A stretch of DNA of 64,000 nt, taken from assembly GCF_001942625.1 (NCBI RefSeq), contig NZ_MLCL01000073.1:114771-178770 (forward strand), written 5' to 3'. The notes beneath the pieces were generated by a model. The model saw only the letters and a list, made by a program, of their open reading frames with translations, did no database searches and had not been told where the DNA came from. Of the stretch, positions 26,514-33,812 are shown one piece after another. Source of the stretch: Mycobacterium syngnathidarum (GTDB lineage: Bacteria > Actinomycetota > Actinomycetes > Mycobacteriales > Mycobacteriaceae). Numbering within the stretch: position 1 is the first letter of the stretch; each line of letters opens with the position of its first letter. Position numbers and translations under genes: made by a program.

Positions 26514-27511
26514 GCGATTTCGTCAGCGACGGAATCGAGCAGCCGATCGACTTCTCCTACGACGCCTGCTGGTTCGAGTGCGCGCAGTGCGGCGATCGCG
26601 TGGTCATGACGTTCGAGGACCGCGACAGAGGACAATCCCGAACCTGCTCTTCCGGACACGACGTCTCCGCGAGGACGGAGTACCCGGCGCTCACTGACCT
26701 GGCCGACGCGGCGACGGACCCCGACGTGATCGAGCGGCTGGCCTGGTACCACAGCAGCACGCGCGCGGACTGGCCGCCGACCGACGAGTCACCCTCGGCG
26801 AGCGCAACGCACCTGGGCACCTTCGAGTCGGCGATCGAGAACATGTTCCGGCGCATGCAGAATCAGAGCGACGCGGACAGCCAGTTCTACTTGCACCGCG
26901 TCCGGATCTCCTGCCCACTCGCCGAGATGTCGCCTCTCGGCGAAGAGCCCACCGACTTCATGGGCAACGTGTGGCTCAGCGCGCTCTACGAGGCGGGTTA
27001 CCGGGTCGTGCGCTACGTCAACGTGCACGAGCACCCCGGGTCTATCTCGCTCGCGGTGGTGCCGTCTGTGATCACGCACGTGCAGACGCTCGCGGTGCCG
27101 CTCAACCTGGACACGGAGGAGTCGGCGGCTTCCCGGGAGATCTTCGCCAGCTACACCGCCGAGCTCGACGAGGTGGAAGCCCGGCGGCCGTCCACCGAGG
27201 GGCTCCGTCGCATGGACCTGCTGATGCGGCGGACCCCGGAGATCGCCGCGATCGCCGATGCGGACCACGAGTGCGATCAGGCGATGTGGGCGACCGAGGA
27301 CCGGTACAAGCGGGCGATGACGAACGAGCATGTGCCACTGGCTGGTTACCGAACACGCTCGAAGTTGCTGGACGCACGAAGGTACAGCCGCAGCGACCGA
27401 GTCGCCGCACACCACATGTTCCGCTTGCTCGCGGAGTTGGTGCAGAACCCTGCGCGCACCCTCGCGGCTCTCCAGGCGCAGCCGGTTCGAGAAGTCATTC
27501 CCGACCCGTGA
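26510..27511 (+). CDS. Hypothetical protein with N-terminal zinc ribbon
   Basis: 333 residues beginning MSDFVSDGIEQPIDFSYDA. WFECAQCGDRVVMTFED and RTCSSGHDVSA form a Cys/His set suited to one zinc. The central part (FYLHRVRISCPLAEMSP; NVWLSALYEAGYRVVRYVNV) is not a family I can name. The C-terminus contains LRRMDLLMRRTPEIAAIADAD, helix-rich. Translationally coupled to the GNAT-like gene by ATGA; a few bases before the ADP-ribosyltransferase-like gene, suggesting the three form a unit. Confidence 0.6.
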   Translation: MSDFVSDGIEQPIDFSYDACWFECAQCGDRVVMTFEDRDRGQSRTCSSGHDVSARTEYPALTDLADAATDPDVIERLAWYHSSTRADWPPTDESPSASATHLGTFESAIENMFRRMQNQSDADSQFYLHRVRISCPLAEMSPLGEEPTDFMGNVWLSALYEAGYRVVRYVNVHEHPGSISLAVVPSVITHVQTLAVPLNLDTEESAASREIFASYTAELDEVEARRPSTEGLRRMDLLMRRTPEIAAIADADHECDQAMWATEDRYKRAMTNEHVPLAGYRTRSKLLDARRYSRSDRVAAHHMFRLLAELVQNPARTLAALQAQPVREVIPDP

Positions 27512-27548
27512 CCGAATCCGCCGCCCCGGCCGCCGACGCCGCTCAGTC

Positions 27549-28443
27549 ATGAGTAACCCTGTCCCCGTGGACATCAGCATGGCCGACCAGGTCGCTCAAC
27601 TCGAAGTGCCGAATTACCACGGCACCCGCGTCTCGCTGGCGGAACGGATCATGCGGGACGGGTTTGCGCCCTCACCGGTGTCAGAGCTGATCGAGGCCGT
27701 CGCCGCCGACCACAACGTCACGGTGGACGCGCTGAGGGCAGATCTCAAGGCGTACAACAGATTCGTGTTCGCCGACCCGCGGACGGACACCGTGTTCACG
27801 ACCGGCAACCAGGTGAAGGCCGGCAGCTGGGCCGACCGGGCACCGGAGGCCACCTGGGAGACGCTGTGGGCCGTGTACCGAATCCGTCACCCGGAACTCG
27901 GGTGGGACTGGAACATGTCGGACGAGGGGCACCTGTGGGTACTCGCGCAGCGACTGGCCGACCCGCCGGCAGTGCTGGAGGCGATGGCGCCGCTCGGGGC
28001 GATTCGCAATCGACACGGCCGTAAGGCCGCAGAGCGGCCGTAAGGCCGCAGAGCGCTTCCTCGCCGCGATCGAGTCGGGTGACCCGGACGCAGTGGTGCA
28101 GGAGCACCGCTTGTTCCGCAAGACACCCGAGTGGCTGGTCGATCCCGGCGACATCACAGCGCGCGGCTTCACCCCGGTGCCCGCGAGGGTGGACGACGAC
28201 CTGCTGCTGTTCATTTCCGGGGAGCCTGAGGAGACGTTCCGCGAGCAGCTGCGTACCGACCACTGGGGCGAGTGGGGCGCCAGCGCCCACCCAGGTGACA
28301 GGCCATGGCATCCGTTCGACCAGGTGTGGGCGCGGCTGTCCGGTGATCGTCAAGCCGAGTTGGAGGATCTAGTCGGAGTACCGATCACGGCGCTGCTCAC
28401 AGCCAAGCCCGACGATGCCGCCGAACTGGTGCCCGAGGCCTAA
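27549..28443 (+). pseudogene. ADP-ribosyltransferase-like protein, frameshifted by a 19-bp tandem duplication
   Basis: N-terminus VPNYHGTRVSLAERIMRDGF carries the Y/HGT signature of the ADP-ribosyltransferase/RNA 2'-phosphotransferase fold, followed by TVFTTGNQVKAGSWADRAPE, resembling the second strand motif. The frame from ATG 27549 stops at 28043 after GRKAAERP because 19 bp are duplicated at 28017-28054. Without one copy the frame continues AERFLAAIESGDPDAVVQEH through WLVDPGDITARGF to TAA at 28443, giving 291 residues. The second part shows normal coding quality, so the change is recent or reversible. Confidence 0.7.
28017..28054. repeat. Exact 19-bp tandem duplication
   Basis: GGCCGTAAGGCCGCAGAGC at 28017-28035 is repeated immediately at 28036-28054. 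Length 19 shifts the reading frame by one and introduces TAA in the second copy. Confidence 0.95.
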
Positions 28444-28598
28444 GCCTCCAACCACCGCGACAGCGCCTCGGCCGACTCCTTCCCCGTCACCGCGCCCGTC
28501 CCCCGCAGCAGCCTGTGCCAGGCTCGCTCCCCAGCCAAGTACGTCTCCACCGCGGGCGGCAGTCGCGGCCCCGGCAGATCCTCCGCGTACTCATCCAC
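28440..28598 (-). CDS. 52-residue protein, paralogue of 39898-40056
   Basis: VDEYAEDLPGPRLPPAVETY then LAGERAWHRLLRGTGAV and a helical tail ending SRWLEA. It is identical at 38 of 52 positions to the protein at 39898-40056, which supports real coding. GTG start; the TAG stop overlaps the TAA stop of the converging ADP-ribosyltransferase-like gene. Function unknown; it may be the C-terminal part of a larger decayed gene, as a stop codon lies just upstream. Confidence 0.5.
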   Translation of the reverse strand: MDEYAEDLPGPRLPPAVETYLAGERAWHRLLRGTGAVTGKESAEALSRWLEA

Positions 28599-28786
28599 AC
28601 CGGTCTAGACGCACGCCGCGGGTGATCGGTTCCACCCCGATTCATGCGCCGGAACCACACCCGGGCACCGCTTGTCTGTCCGGGCGCGCGGTCAACAGGT
28701 CGGCAACTCTCCACATAGCCGGGTCGACCGCCTCGGATGGCGCTGGTGGCACCTCCTCGGCACGGCTCAGCTCAAGGTTCGTGCGT

Positions 28787-28984
28787 TTAGCGGGTTGAGA
28801 CCTGCGCCGGCCGCTGAGGTGGCGGGTCGTCGGACATGGCGACGGGAAGGCCGACGAACGCGAGTGCGAAAAGCAGCAGGACGCCGATAGCGGTGGCCAC
28901 CTCGTCGCTACGTCGCCAACCAACAATCAAAAAGCAGACGGCGATCCCGGCCACGAGGATGAGGAGGAGTGCGATCATGCTCAT
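28787..28984 (-). CDS. Small membrane protein
   Basis: About 65 residues: MSMIALLLILVAGIAVCFLI, a short basic turn (GWRRSDE), then a second hydrophobic segment VATAIGVLLLFALAFVGLPV and a Pro-rich tail. Two transmembrane helices in a hairpin. A longer start at 28999 adds five residues. Function unknown; gaps of over 150 bp separate it from neighbours. Confidence 0.5.
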   Translation of the reverse strand: MSMIALLLILVAGIAVCFLIVGWRRSDEVATAIGVLLLFALAFVGLPVAMSDDPPPQRPAQVSTR

Positions 28985-28999
28985 GGCCGGGATAGTCAC

Positions 29000-29419
29000 A
29001 CACTTTTAGGACACGGCGGCCAACGTCTAGCCCCCACCCCGGGCACCAACCTTGAGCCGCCACCAGCCCGCACCGCGGTTGACCGGCGGTTACTCCCCTG
29101 CATCGTGCACCCAAGACGCGCTCACCAGCGCTTTCTCTGGACTCGCTGCGGGAATGGAAATTCTCGTCGGTCACCGCCGATAAACCTCGAGTGACTGTGC
29201 TCCGGTCCAGGATCGACGCCGGAACCGCTTCCGTCGGCTCCGTCCCGGCGCGCACCGATCGGCGCTGCGTGCCCCATTGTGGCTGGTCAGAAGTATGTCA
29301 CGTCCTGTTCCCGGGTAGGAACTGGAATGTTGAACGGATGGTCGGTGTTCTGCATCGCAACGGGGTTGCACTTACAAGTGACACCCCCTAGCCTGGTTAA
29401 AGGATGAAGGAGGTGCACC
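29000..29419. other. No gene seen
   Basis: 420 bp without a supportable coding frame. It includes the promoter region for the HTH/PIN pair, with AAGGAGG at the end serving as ribosome-binding site for the gene at 29420. Confidence 0.5.
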
Positions 29420-29854
29420 GTGACCGCTACGTTGCAGCGCTCGATTGTGGTCGAGCAGCAGGCGGTTGAACAGGCCAAAGAGGCTGAGCGACGGATCGAA
29501 CACTCCGATGCCCTCGCAGTCCTGCCCGTCAGCGGCAAACCGATCAAGCTTCCCCGTGAACTGGCTGACCTACTGGGCCAGATCATCTCCACGGTTTCGG
29601 CCGGAGGCACGGTCACCGTGGGCATGCTCCCCGCAGAGCTGACCACGACTGAAGCTGCAGGACAGCTTGGGGTGTCGCGGACGACGCTGATGAAAATGAT
29701 CCGGCGCGGCGACATCGAAGCACACAGAGTCGGAAGCCACGCACGTCTGCACGCCGAGGATGTCCAAAAGTTCCGTGAGCGTAGACGCGCGCAGCAGCTG
29801 GCAGCTCTGTCTGCGCTCCGGGATCTCGATGAGGAAATGGGCCTGGACACTTAG
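29420..29854 (+). CDS. Excisionase-type HTH antitoxin
   Basis: 144 residues. ELTTTEAAGQLGVSRTTLMKM and IRRGDIEAHRVGSHARLHAEDV form a MerR/excisionase-type winged HTH (about residues 75-115). The N-terminal half with GKPIKLPRELADLLGQIIST is typical of antitoxins paired with PIN toxins in actinobacteria. GTG start with AGGAGGTGCACC upstream. The PIN gene begins 38 bp downstream. A decayed copy of part of this gene lies at 39746-39805. Confidence 0.78.
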   Translation: MTATLQRSIVVEQQAVEQAKEAERRIEHSDALAVLPVSGKPIKLPRELADLLGQIISTVSAGGTVTVGMLPAELTTTEAAGQLGVSRTTLMKMIRRGDIEAHRVGSHARLHAEDVQKFRERRRAQQLAALSALRDLDEEMGLDT

Positions 29855-29891
29855 CAGTTCAGCAGTTCAGGCATCCGGTACGGTCCCACCT

Positions 29892-30461
29892 ATGCCCGTG
29901 GTACGTGTGCTGATCGATGCCAACGTGATCTATTCGAGGACGCTGCTCGACTGGGTCAGCATGCTTAGCGTCTACGGGAACATGTACGAGGTCGTGTGGA
30001 CCGAGGATGTGCTCGCGGAGGCGAGATATCACCTTCGCAAGAACAAACCCGAGATCTCTGACGGGTACCTGACGGCGCGGTTCGACCGCATCCGCGAGCT
30101 CTTCCCTGACGGCCGGATCGACGGCTTTGAGATCACCAACCGCGATCACCCGGATCGCCACGATTGGCATGTCGTGAATGCAGCCGCCTCTGGCTGTGTC
30201 GGCTACCTCGTGACTGACGATGCCAAGTTTGAGCGCCTGGCAGGAAACGATGACCTCGAGTTCGAGACGCACACCGCCGACACTTTCTTGACTCTGGTCG
30301 ACGACTCTTCGCCGGGACTGGTCCGGCGGGTAACCGCCAAACAGCATGCGTATTGGAGCGCCAAACCCGGGCGCCGGCCGCTTCCTTACGCTCTCAGCCT
30401 GGCCGGAGCATCGGTGTTCGCAGACAGGGTCCAGCAGCGGCTTCAAGAGCTGTTCGGATAG
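29892..30461 (+). CDS. PIN-domain ribonuclease toxin
   Basis: 189 residues. Acidic PIN residues: VRVLIDANVIYSRTLLDWVS at the N-terminus (Asp), EDVLAEARYHLRKN (Glu), NRDHPDRHDWHVVNAAAS and GYLVTDDAKFERLAGNDD (Asp pairs). Such PIN proteins cleave RNA and are held inactive by the upstream antitoxin. The C-terminal 60 residues (AYWSAKPGRRPLPYALSLAG) are an extension seen in this toxin subfamily. ATG at 29892 gives the domain its usual start MPVVRVLIDAN. Confidence 0.82.
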   Translation: MPVVRVLIDANVIYSRTLLDWVSMLSVYGNMYEVVWTEDVLAEARYHLRKNKPEISDGYLTARFDRIRELFPDGRIDGFEITNRDHPDRHDWHVVNAAASGCVGYLVTDDAKFERLAGNDDLEFETHTADTFLTLVDDSSPGLVRRVTAKQHAYWSAKPGRRPLPYALSLAGASVFADRVQQRLQELFG

Positions 30462-30485
30462 CGGGCGACGACATACACCCGCACC

Positions 30486-30824
30486 GTGGACACCTCAGTC
30501 TGCTCTGCCGCAGCAGGCTTCCTGGTGAGCGCGTTCGGTGATGTGGTGGCTTCCGCTGCCGAAGACTCCCAGTACAAGGTGTCGCCCACCGAGCGGGGAT
30601 TCGACATCGAACTCGACACCGTCAACGCGAAGTAGTGGGAGCTCCACGACCGCTCCGGTATGCAGTCCAGTTTTCGCTGGCGAGTGCGCGAGCATGCGTC
30701 GTACTGCATGATCACCGATCGCCAGGTACGGATGCCGGCCGACGCGCCGCTGCCCGAAGATGCGGCAGCCGCGGCGGGGTTCAGTACACAGGGTCTACCC
30801 GGGTTCGCAGACGTGGCCAGTTAG
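30486..30824 (+). pseudogene. Possible small gene with in-frame TAG
   Basis: The frame from GTG 30486 reads SVCSAAAGFLVSAFGDVVAS and YKVSPTERGFDIELDTVNAK, meets TAG at 30633-30635, then continues WELHDRSGMQSSFRWRVREH and ASYCMITDRQVRMPADAPLP to a stop at 30824. Both halves look coding, so this may be one gene broken by a nonsense change, or two very short genes (second start ATG 30660). No family recognised. Confidence 0.35.
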
Positions 30825-30960
30825 GGTCAGCCAATGCCTGACGCATCCACACACCTTCAGGCAGCGCTTCGATCGCACCGATTGCCTCGGTATCGCCGCG
30901 TTTGGCCCGCTTGACGATCGTTATCTGAGCGGGGATGTTGTTCGGAATCTCGAAAGCCAT
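30781..30960 (-). CDS. Hypothetical small protein
   Basis: 59 residues: MAFEIPNNIPAQITIVKRAK, GDTEAIGAIEALPEGVW, then RTRVDPVY. Composition is coding-like and it sits just downstream of the Cys-rich gene at 31010-31297 in the same direction. No family recognised. Confidence 0.45.
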   Translation of the reverse strand: MAFEIPNNIPAQITIVKRAKRGDTEAIGAIEALPEGVWMRQALADPNWPRLRTRVDPVY

Positions 30961-31009
30961 GTCGGAGAGCATGTGCCGGGCTCGTCGTTCGCGGCCCTGA
31001 GCGGCGCGG

Positions 31010-31297
31010 TCAGCATGTCTCTTGACCGTCGCCGTCGGACGTCAGTATCGACCCCGGCTCGGCCTGGATCCGTGCAATCACCGCCTGTTGCTGCGGATTG
31101 AGCATGTCGGCGGTGTAGCCCTCCATGGCCAGCGCCCACCACACGGTGCGGTTGATGGCGCAGTTCGGGCAGACGCGCGGGCCGATCACACCGAACTGGC
31201 CCATCCGCGGCGGGTAATCCCATCCGGCAGTGAACGCCGCCTCCGAGTCGAGGATCGCTTCGGTCCCGCACGCCTCGCAGATGTGATGCAGTCGCAT
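31010..31297 (-). CDS. Hypothetical zinc-ribbon protein
   Basis: 95 residues starting MRLHHICEACGTEAILDSEA, with a second Cys pair in RVCPNCAINRTVWWALAMEG; the pairs could bind one zinc. The rest (MLNPQQQAVIARIQAEPGSI) is helical. Divergent from the XRE-like gene at 31481, with the operator-like palindrome between them. Function unknown. Confidence 0.6.
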   Translation of the reverse strand: MRLHHICEACGTEAILDSEAAFTAGWDYPPRMGQFGVIGPRVCPNCAINRTVWWALAMEGYTADMLNPQQQAVIARIQAEPGSILTSDGDGQETC

Positions 31298-31420
31298 GGG
31301 CCGGGACAGTAACGGCGTGCCGCGGCCCTGGAAGGTGGTGGCGCGGTGGTCGGCGGGCTGCACATACCTTTTGAAATCGCGGCGTCCATGCGCGCGATCG
31401 CACGCAGCTGCATAACTTCT

Positions 31421-31440
31421 TGCGCATCGTGCGATGTGCA
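31421..31440. promoter_or_regulatory. Operator-like imperfect palindrome
   Basis: TGCGCATCGTGCGATGTGCA: 16 of 20 positions are symmetric. It lies 41 bp before the ATG of the XRE-like gene and 124 bp before the divergent gene, in a stretch rich in further GCAT/ATGC words (TATGATATGCATTGCG), consistent with autoregulation. Confidence 0.4.
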
Positions 31441-31480
31441 ATCCGCATCTTATGATATGCATTGCGTTACGCTGCGTCAC

Positions 31481-32392
31481 ATGGAGAATCTGCTTGAGTT
31501 GATCAATCGGATCCTGGACGCACGCGATGAGACAGTGACAGCGTTCGCCGACCGCATCGGCGTGAACCGACTCACCGTGACTCGATGGAAGGCGAGCCTC
31601 CCCGCCCCGGAGACGCTGCGCCGCATCGCGGCTGACCTCGCCATCCCGTACTCCCACGTCGTGATGTCCGCGCTGGCATCCGCCGGCTACGCGACGTGCC
31701 CGGCGGATCTGCTCGCCGGCCAGCAGGTGCGCGTCATCACCCGCTGCGGCGACCCGTTTGACGAACCCGCGGGCGCCGCCGTCGACGCGATGTTCACTGA
31801 CCCGGCACGCGCGAGCGAGTACCTGCGCGTGGCTAGCGCCATCGCACCCGATGCGGATATCGAGGAATCCGTCGTCACCATCGACAGCACCGAAATACCC
31901 GACACCGTACGCGTTTTCACCACGGTTTGGTCGAGCCGAACCGACCAAATACACCAGCCAGTGACGCTGTGTGGCTCTCGTCCTGCGCGCCTGCAGGACC
32001 GTGAAGTGACCGATGTACAGGCCACCGCGCTGGCCGATTCCGATCTGGTTTTCTCATTGCAGGTCGACAGTCTCACCGCCGAAGCCGGCCGCACTGCGCT
32101 CATGGCTGTGATCGACACGCTGCGCAGGCAGGGCCGCCTGTTGCCGCCGGGGGTCGATCCCTATCCCGGGCTCTCCCGCTCGGTGGCATATGCGCTGAAC
32201 GCCGCCAATCGATCCGCACCCCAGGCGATGCCGTCCCCGGGCCCAATATTTGGGGGCGCTGCACTGCAGACAGTGCCGTCGACGTTCGCCGGCGCGCGCA
32301 GCTACGACAGCGACGCGGCGGCTAGTGGCCAGCAAGATCCATCAGCAGTCTGGCCAGCAACCCGGCAGTTCTTCGTCGACCTACCTGGATAG
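31481..32392 (+). CDS. XRE-like transcriptional regulator with long C-terminus
   Basis: 303 residues. N-terminal HTH: MENLLELINRILDARDETVT, AFADRIGVNRLTVTRWKAS, ETLRRIAADLAIPYSHVVMS. The remaining 220 residues are a variable region without recognised ligand-binding signature (QVRVITRCGDPFDEPAGAAV; RTALMAVIDTLRRQGRLLPP). I chose ATG 31481 because the HTH starts there and the palindrome lies just upstream; the open frame extends further into the intergenic region. Confidence 0.65.
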   Translation: MENLLELINRILDARDETVTAFADRIGVNRLTVTRWKASLPAPETLRRIAADLAIPYSHVVMSALASAGYATCPADLLAGQQVRVITRCGDPFDEPAGAAVDAMFTDPARASEYLRVASAIAPDADIEESVVTIDSTEIPDTVRVFTTVWSSRTDQIHQPVTLCGSRPARLQDREVTDVQATALADSDLVFSLQVDSLTAEAGRTALMAVIDTLRRQGRLLPPGVDPYPGLSRSVAYALNAANRSAPQAMPSPGPIFGGAALQTVPSTFAGARSYDSDAAASGQQDPSAVWPATRQFFVDLPG

Positions 32393-32548
32393 CAGCTGCA
32401 CGCAGTGACCGCGATGATCATTTCGTGCCGATCCCGGCGGAGTACCAAGCGCTCTACGCCGAGCCAACACCCCTGGCTCTGGCAGGGGTGGACTGTACGG
32501 CAGGAAGGGAATCCGAGCCCGCGGGCGGCCTATTGCGCAATCGACTCA

Positions 32549-32686
32549 TCACTCGTCGTCTTCGTCGTCCGCTTCCTCAAGCGGCGGGCGCGGTTTGCGC
32601 AACACCACCGCCAAGATCACGCCGCCGATCAGCGCCGCGACGACCGCGAAGAAGAGCAGCTGTCCCGCCATGTAGGACATCGCCAT
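32549..32686 (-). CDS. 45-residue single-pass membrane protein
   Basis: MAMSYMAGQLLFFAVVAALI GGVILAVVLR then a basic/Pro turn KPRPP and an acidic tail LEEADDEDDE. One transmembrane helix of about 25 residues. Directly downstream of the DUF2185-like gene in the same direction; it may belong to the toxin-immunity operon. Confidence 0.55.
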   Translation of the reverse strand: MAMSYMAGQLLFFAVVAALIGGVILAVVLRKPRPPLEEADDEDDE

Positions 32687-32701
32687 GCCTCTCGGTCGCG
32701 C

Positions 32702-33067
32702 TCAGTCTCGGAACTGAGGTGGCACGTAGAAGTCCTCAACGGGGATCTGCCGTCCTGTCGGTGTGTCGTAGATGCTGATGCCGCGTTCGTCTCGCACGAT
32801 CTGCAGGTCGGATCCGACCGGGAAGTCATAGATACCTATGAGTGCTGGTTCGATGTTGCACACATCGTTGAACGCGACGATCCGCCAGTTGCTCTTGTCG
32901 GTGAGGTACTCGGTGGTGTCGATGTGGCTCATGATCTGCCAGCCGTTGTCCGCACCGCCCGTGGACGGCACCCTCACCATCCACCGCACCTTGCCCCGGC
33001 GGTCCATGACGTTGGTCGTCGCCAAGCACGCGCCGGCGTGGGGGATGAACTCGATATACCTGGTCAC
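32702..33067 (-). CDS. DUF2185/Imm33-like putative immunity protein
   Basis: 121 residues with the pattern NGWQIMSHIDTTEYLTDKSN, WRIVAFNDVCNIEPALIGIY and DLQIVRDERGISIYD, resembling the DUF2185 (Imm33) family of immunity-associated proteins (conserved GW...DE-Y and a central P). It follows the Imm52-like gene by 10 bp in the operon of the Tox-REase-5 toxin, so it may protect against the same or a related toxin. Assignment by pattern only. Confidence 0.5.
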   Translation of the reverse strand: MTRYIEFIPHAGACLATTNVMDRRGKVRWMVRVPSTGGADNGWQIMSHIDTTEYLTDKSNWRIVAFNDVCNIEPALIGIYDFPVGSDLQIVRDERGISIYDTPTGRQIPVEDFYVPPQFRD

Positions 33068-33077
33068 CGCAGCTGGC

Positions 33078-33800
33078 CTAGTGCGGCACTTCGTCGAGAC
33101 CGTTCGCGGCGAGCGTCTCCGTCATCGCGGCGACCACCCGCTCGGCCGCCCAGTCGTCCGGCGCCGAGATCAACATTCCCCCAGCCAGTTCCGACGCGGT
33201 GAGCCCGTGCGCGACCCGACTGACCATCCCGACCTCGGAGCTGATCCAGGTGCGGTAGCCGATGCCGATCTTCCAGTTGCCCCGCCGCGCGAGCTGACGA
33301 ACCGGGTCGTCGGACAGAGTGAACGTGGCAGACTCCCACGTCTGCGCGACCGCGGCGCACGCAGCGTCGCCGTCGCCCGCGGTAATGGCGCCGACGTACA
33401 TCTCACGGAGTTCAAGGAGCAGATGGTGGGTCGGTAGCCTCCGTCCGACGACGGGGTTCCCAGCTGCGATCCAGACCCGCGGGGAAACGCGCCCCCCAGC
33501 ACCGGACAGCACGAACGAGTACCCCTCGCCCTGCAGGGCCTCCCCGATCTCCTCGGACCCGCCGACAAGTTCACGCACGGGGTTGCTACGCACGAGGTCC
33601 ACTAGCGCATCTGGGGAGCCCTCCCACACCTGACCGCTAGTCAGCCGCCATTCCGGTACGTCGAACGCTGCTTTCAACTCGCGCAGCAGTGCGTCAGTGC
33701 GGGCCGCGATCGATTCCGGCGACTCACCAGCAGCTACGCGGATCGCGCGGACATTCGCGCGCTGATTGCCCCACACCGGGGCTGTGACGGCGGTACTCAT
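33078..33800 (-). CDS. Imm52-family immunity protein
   Basis: 240 residues: TDALLRELKAAFDVPEWRLT near the start, FVLSGAGGRVSPRVWIAAGN in the middle, GNWKIGIGYRTWISSEVGMV and a C-terminal AAMTETLAANGLDEVPH. This arrangement fits the Imm52 family, which neutralises Tox-REase-5 toxins. It lies 12 bp downstream of the toxin gene, the usual place for a cognate immunity gene, and must be made in the producing cell's cytoplasm. Confidence 0.78.
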   Translation of the reverse strand: MSTAVTAPVWGNQRANVRAIRVAAGESPESIAARTDALLRELKAAFDVPEWRLTSGQVWEGSPDALVDLVRSNPVRELVGGSEEIGEALQGEGYSFVLSGAGGRVSPRVWIAAGNPVVGRRLPTHHLLLELREMYVGAITAGDGDAACAAVAQTWESATFTLSDDPVRQLARRGNWKIGIGYRTWISSEVGMVSRVAHGLTASELAGGMLISAPDDWAAERVVAAMTETLAANGLDEVPH

Positions 33801-33812
33801 CGTCTCTGAATC

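Noticed and set aside
28642..28786. Protein-like tail ending VADLLTARPDRQAVPGCGSGA on the minus strand
   Set aside because: No start codon in a sensible position and the upstream frame overlaps the small membrane protein; possibly a remnant only.
32424..32548. A rightward gene starting PIPAEYQALYAEPTPLALAG
   Set aside because: The beginning looks coding, but the frame runs into antisense of the 45-residue membrane protein and becomes Arg-rich; support is too weak.
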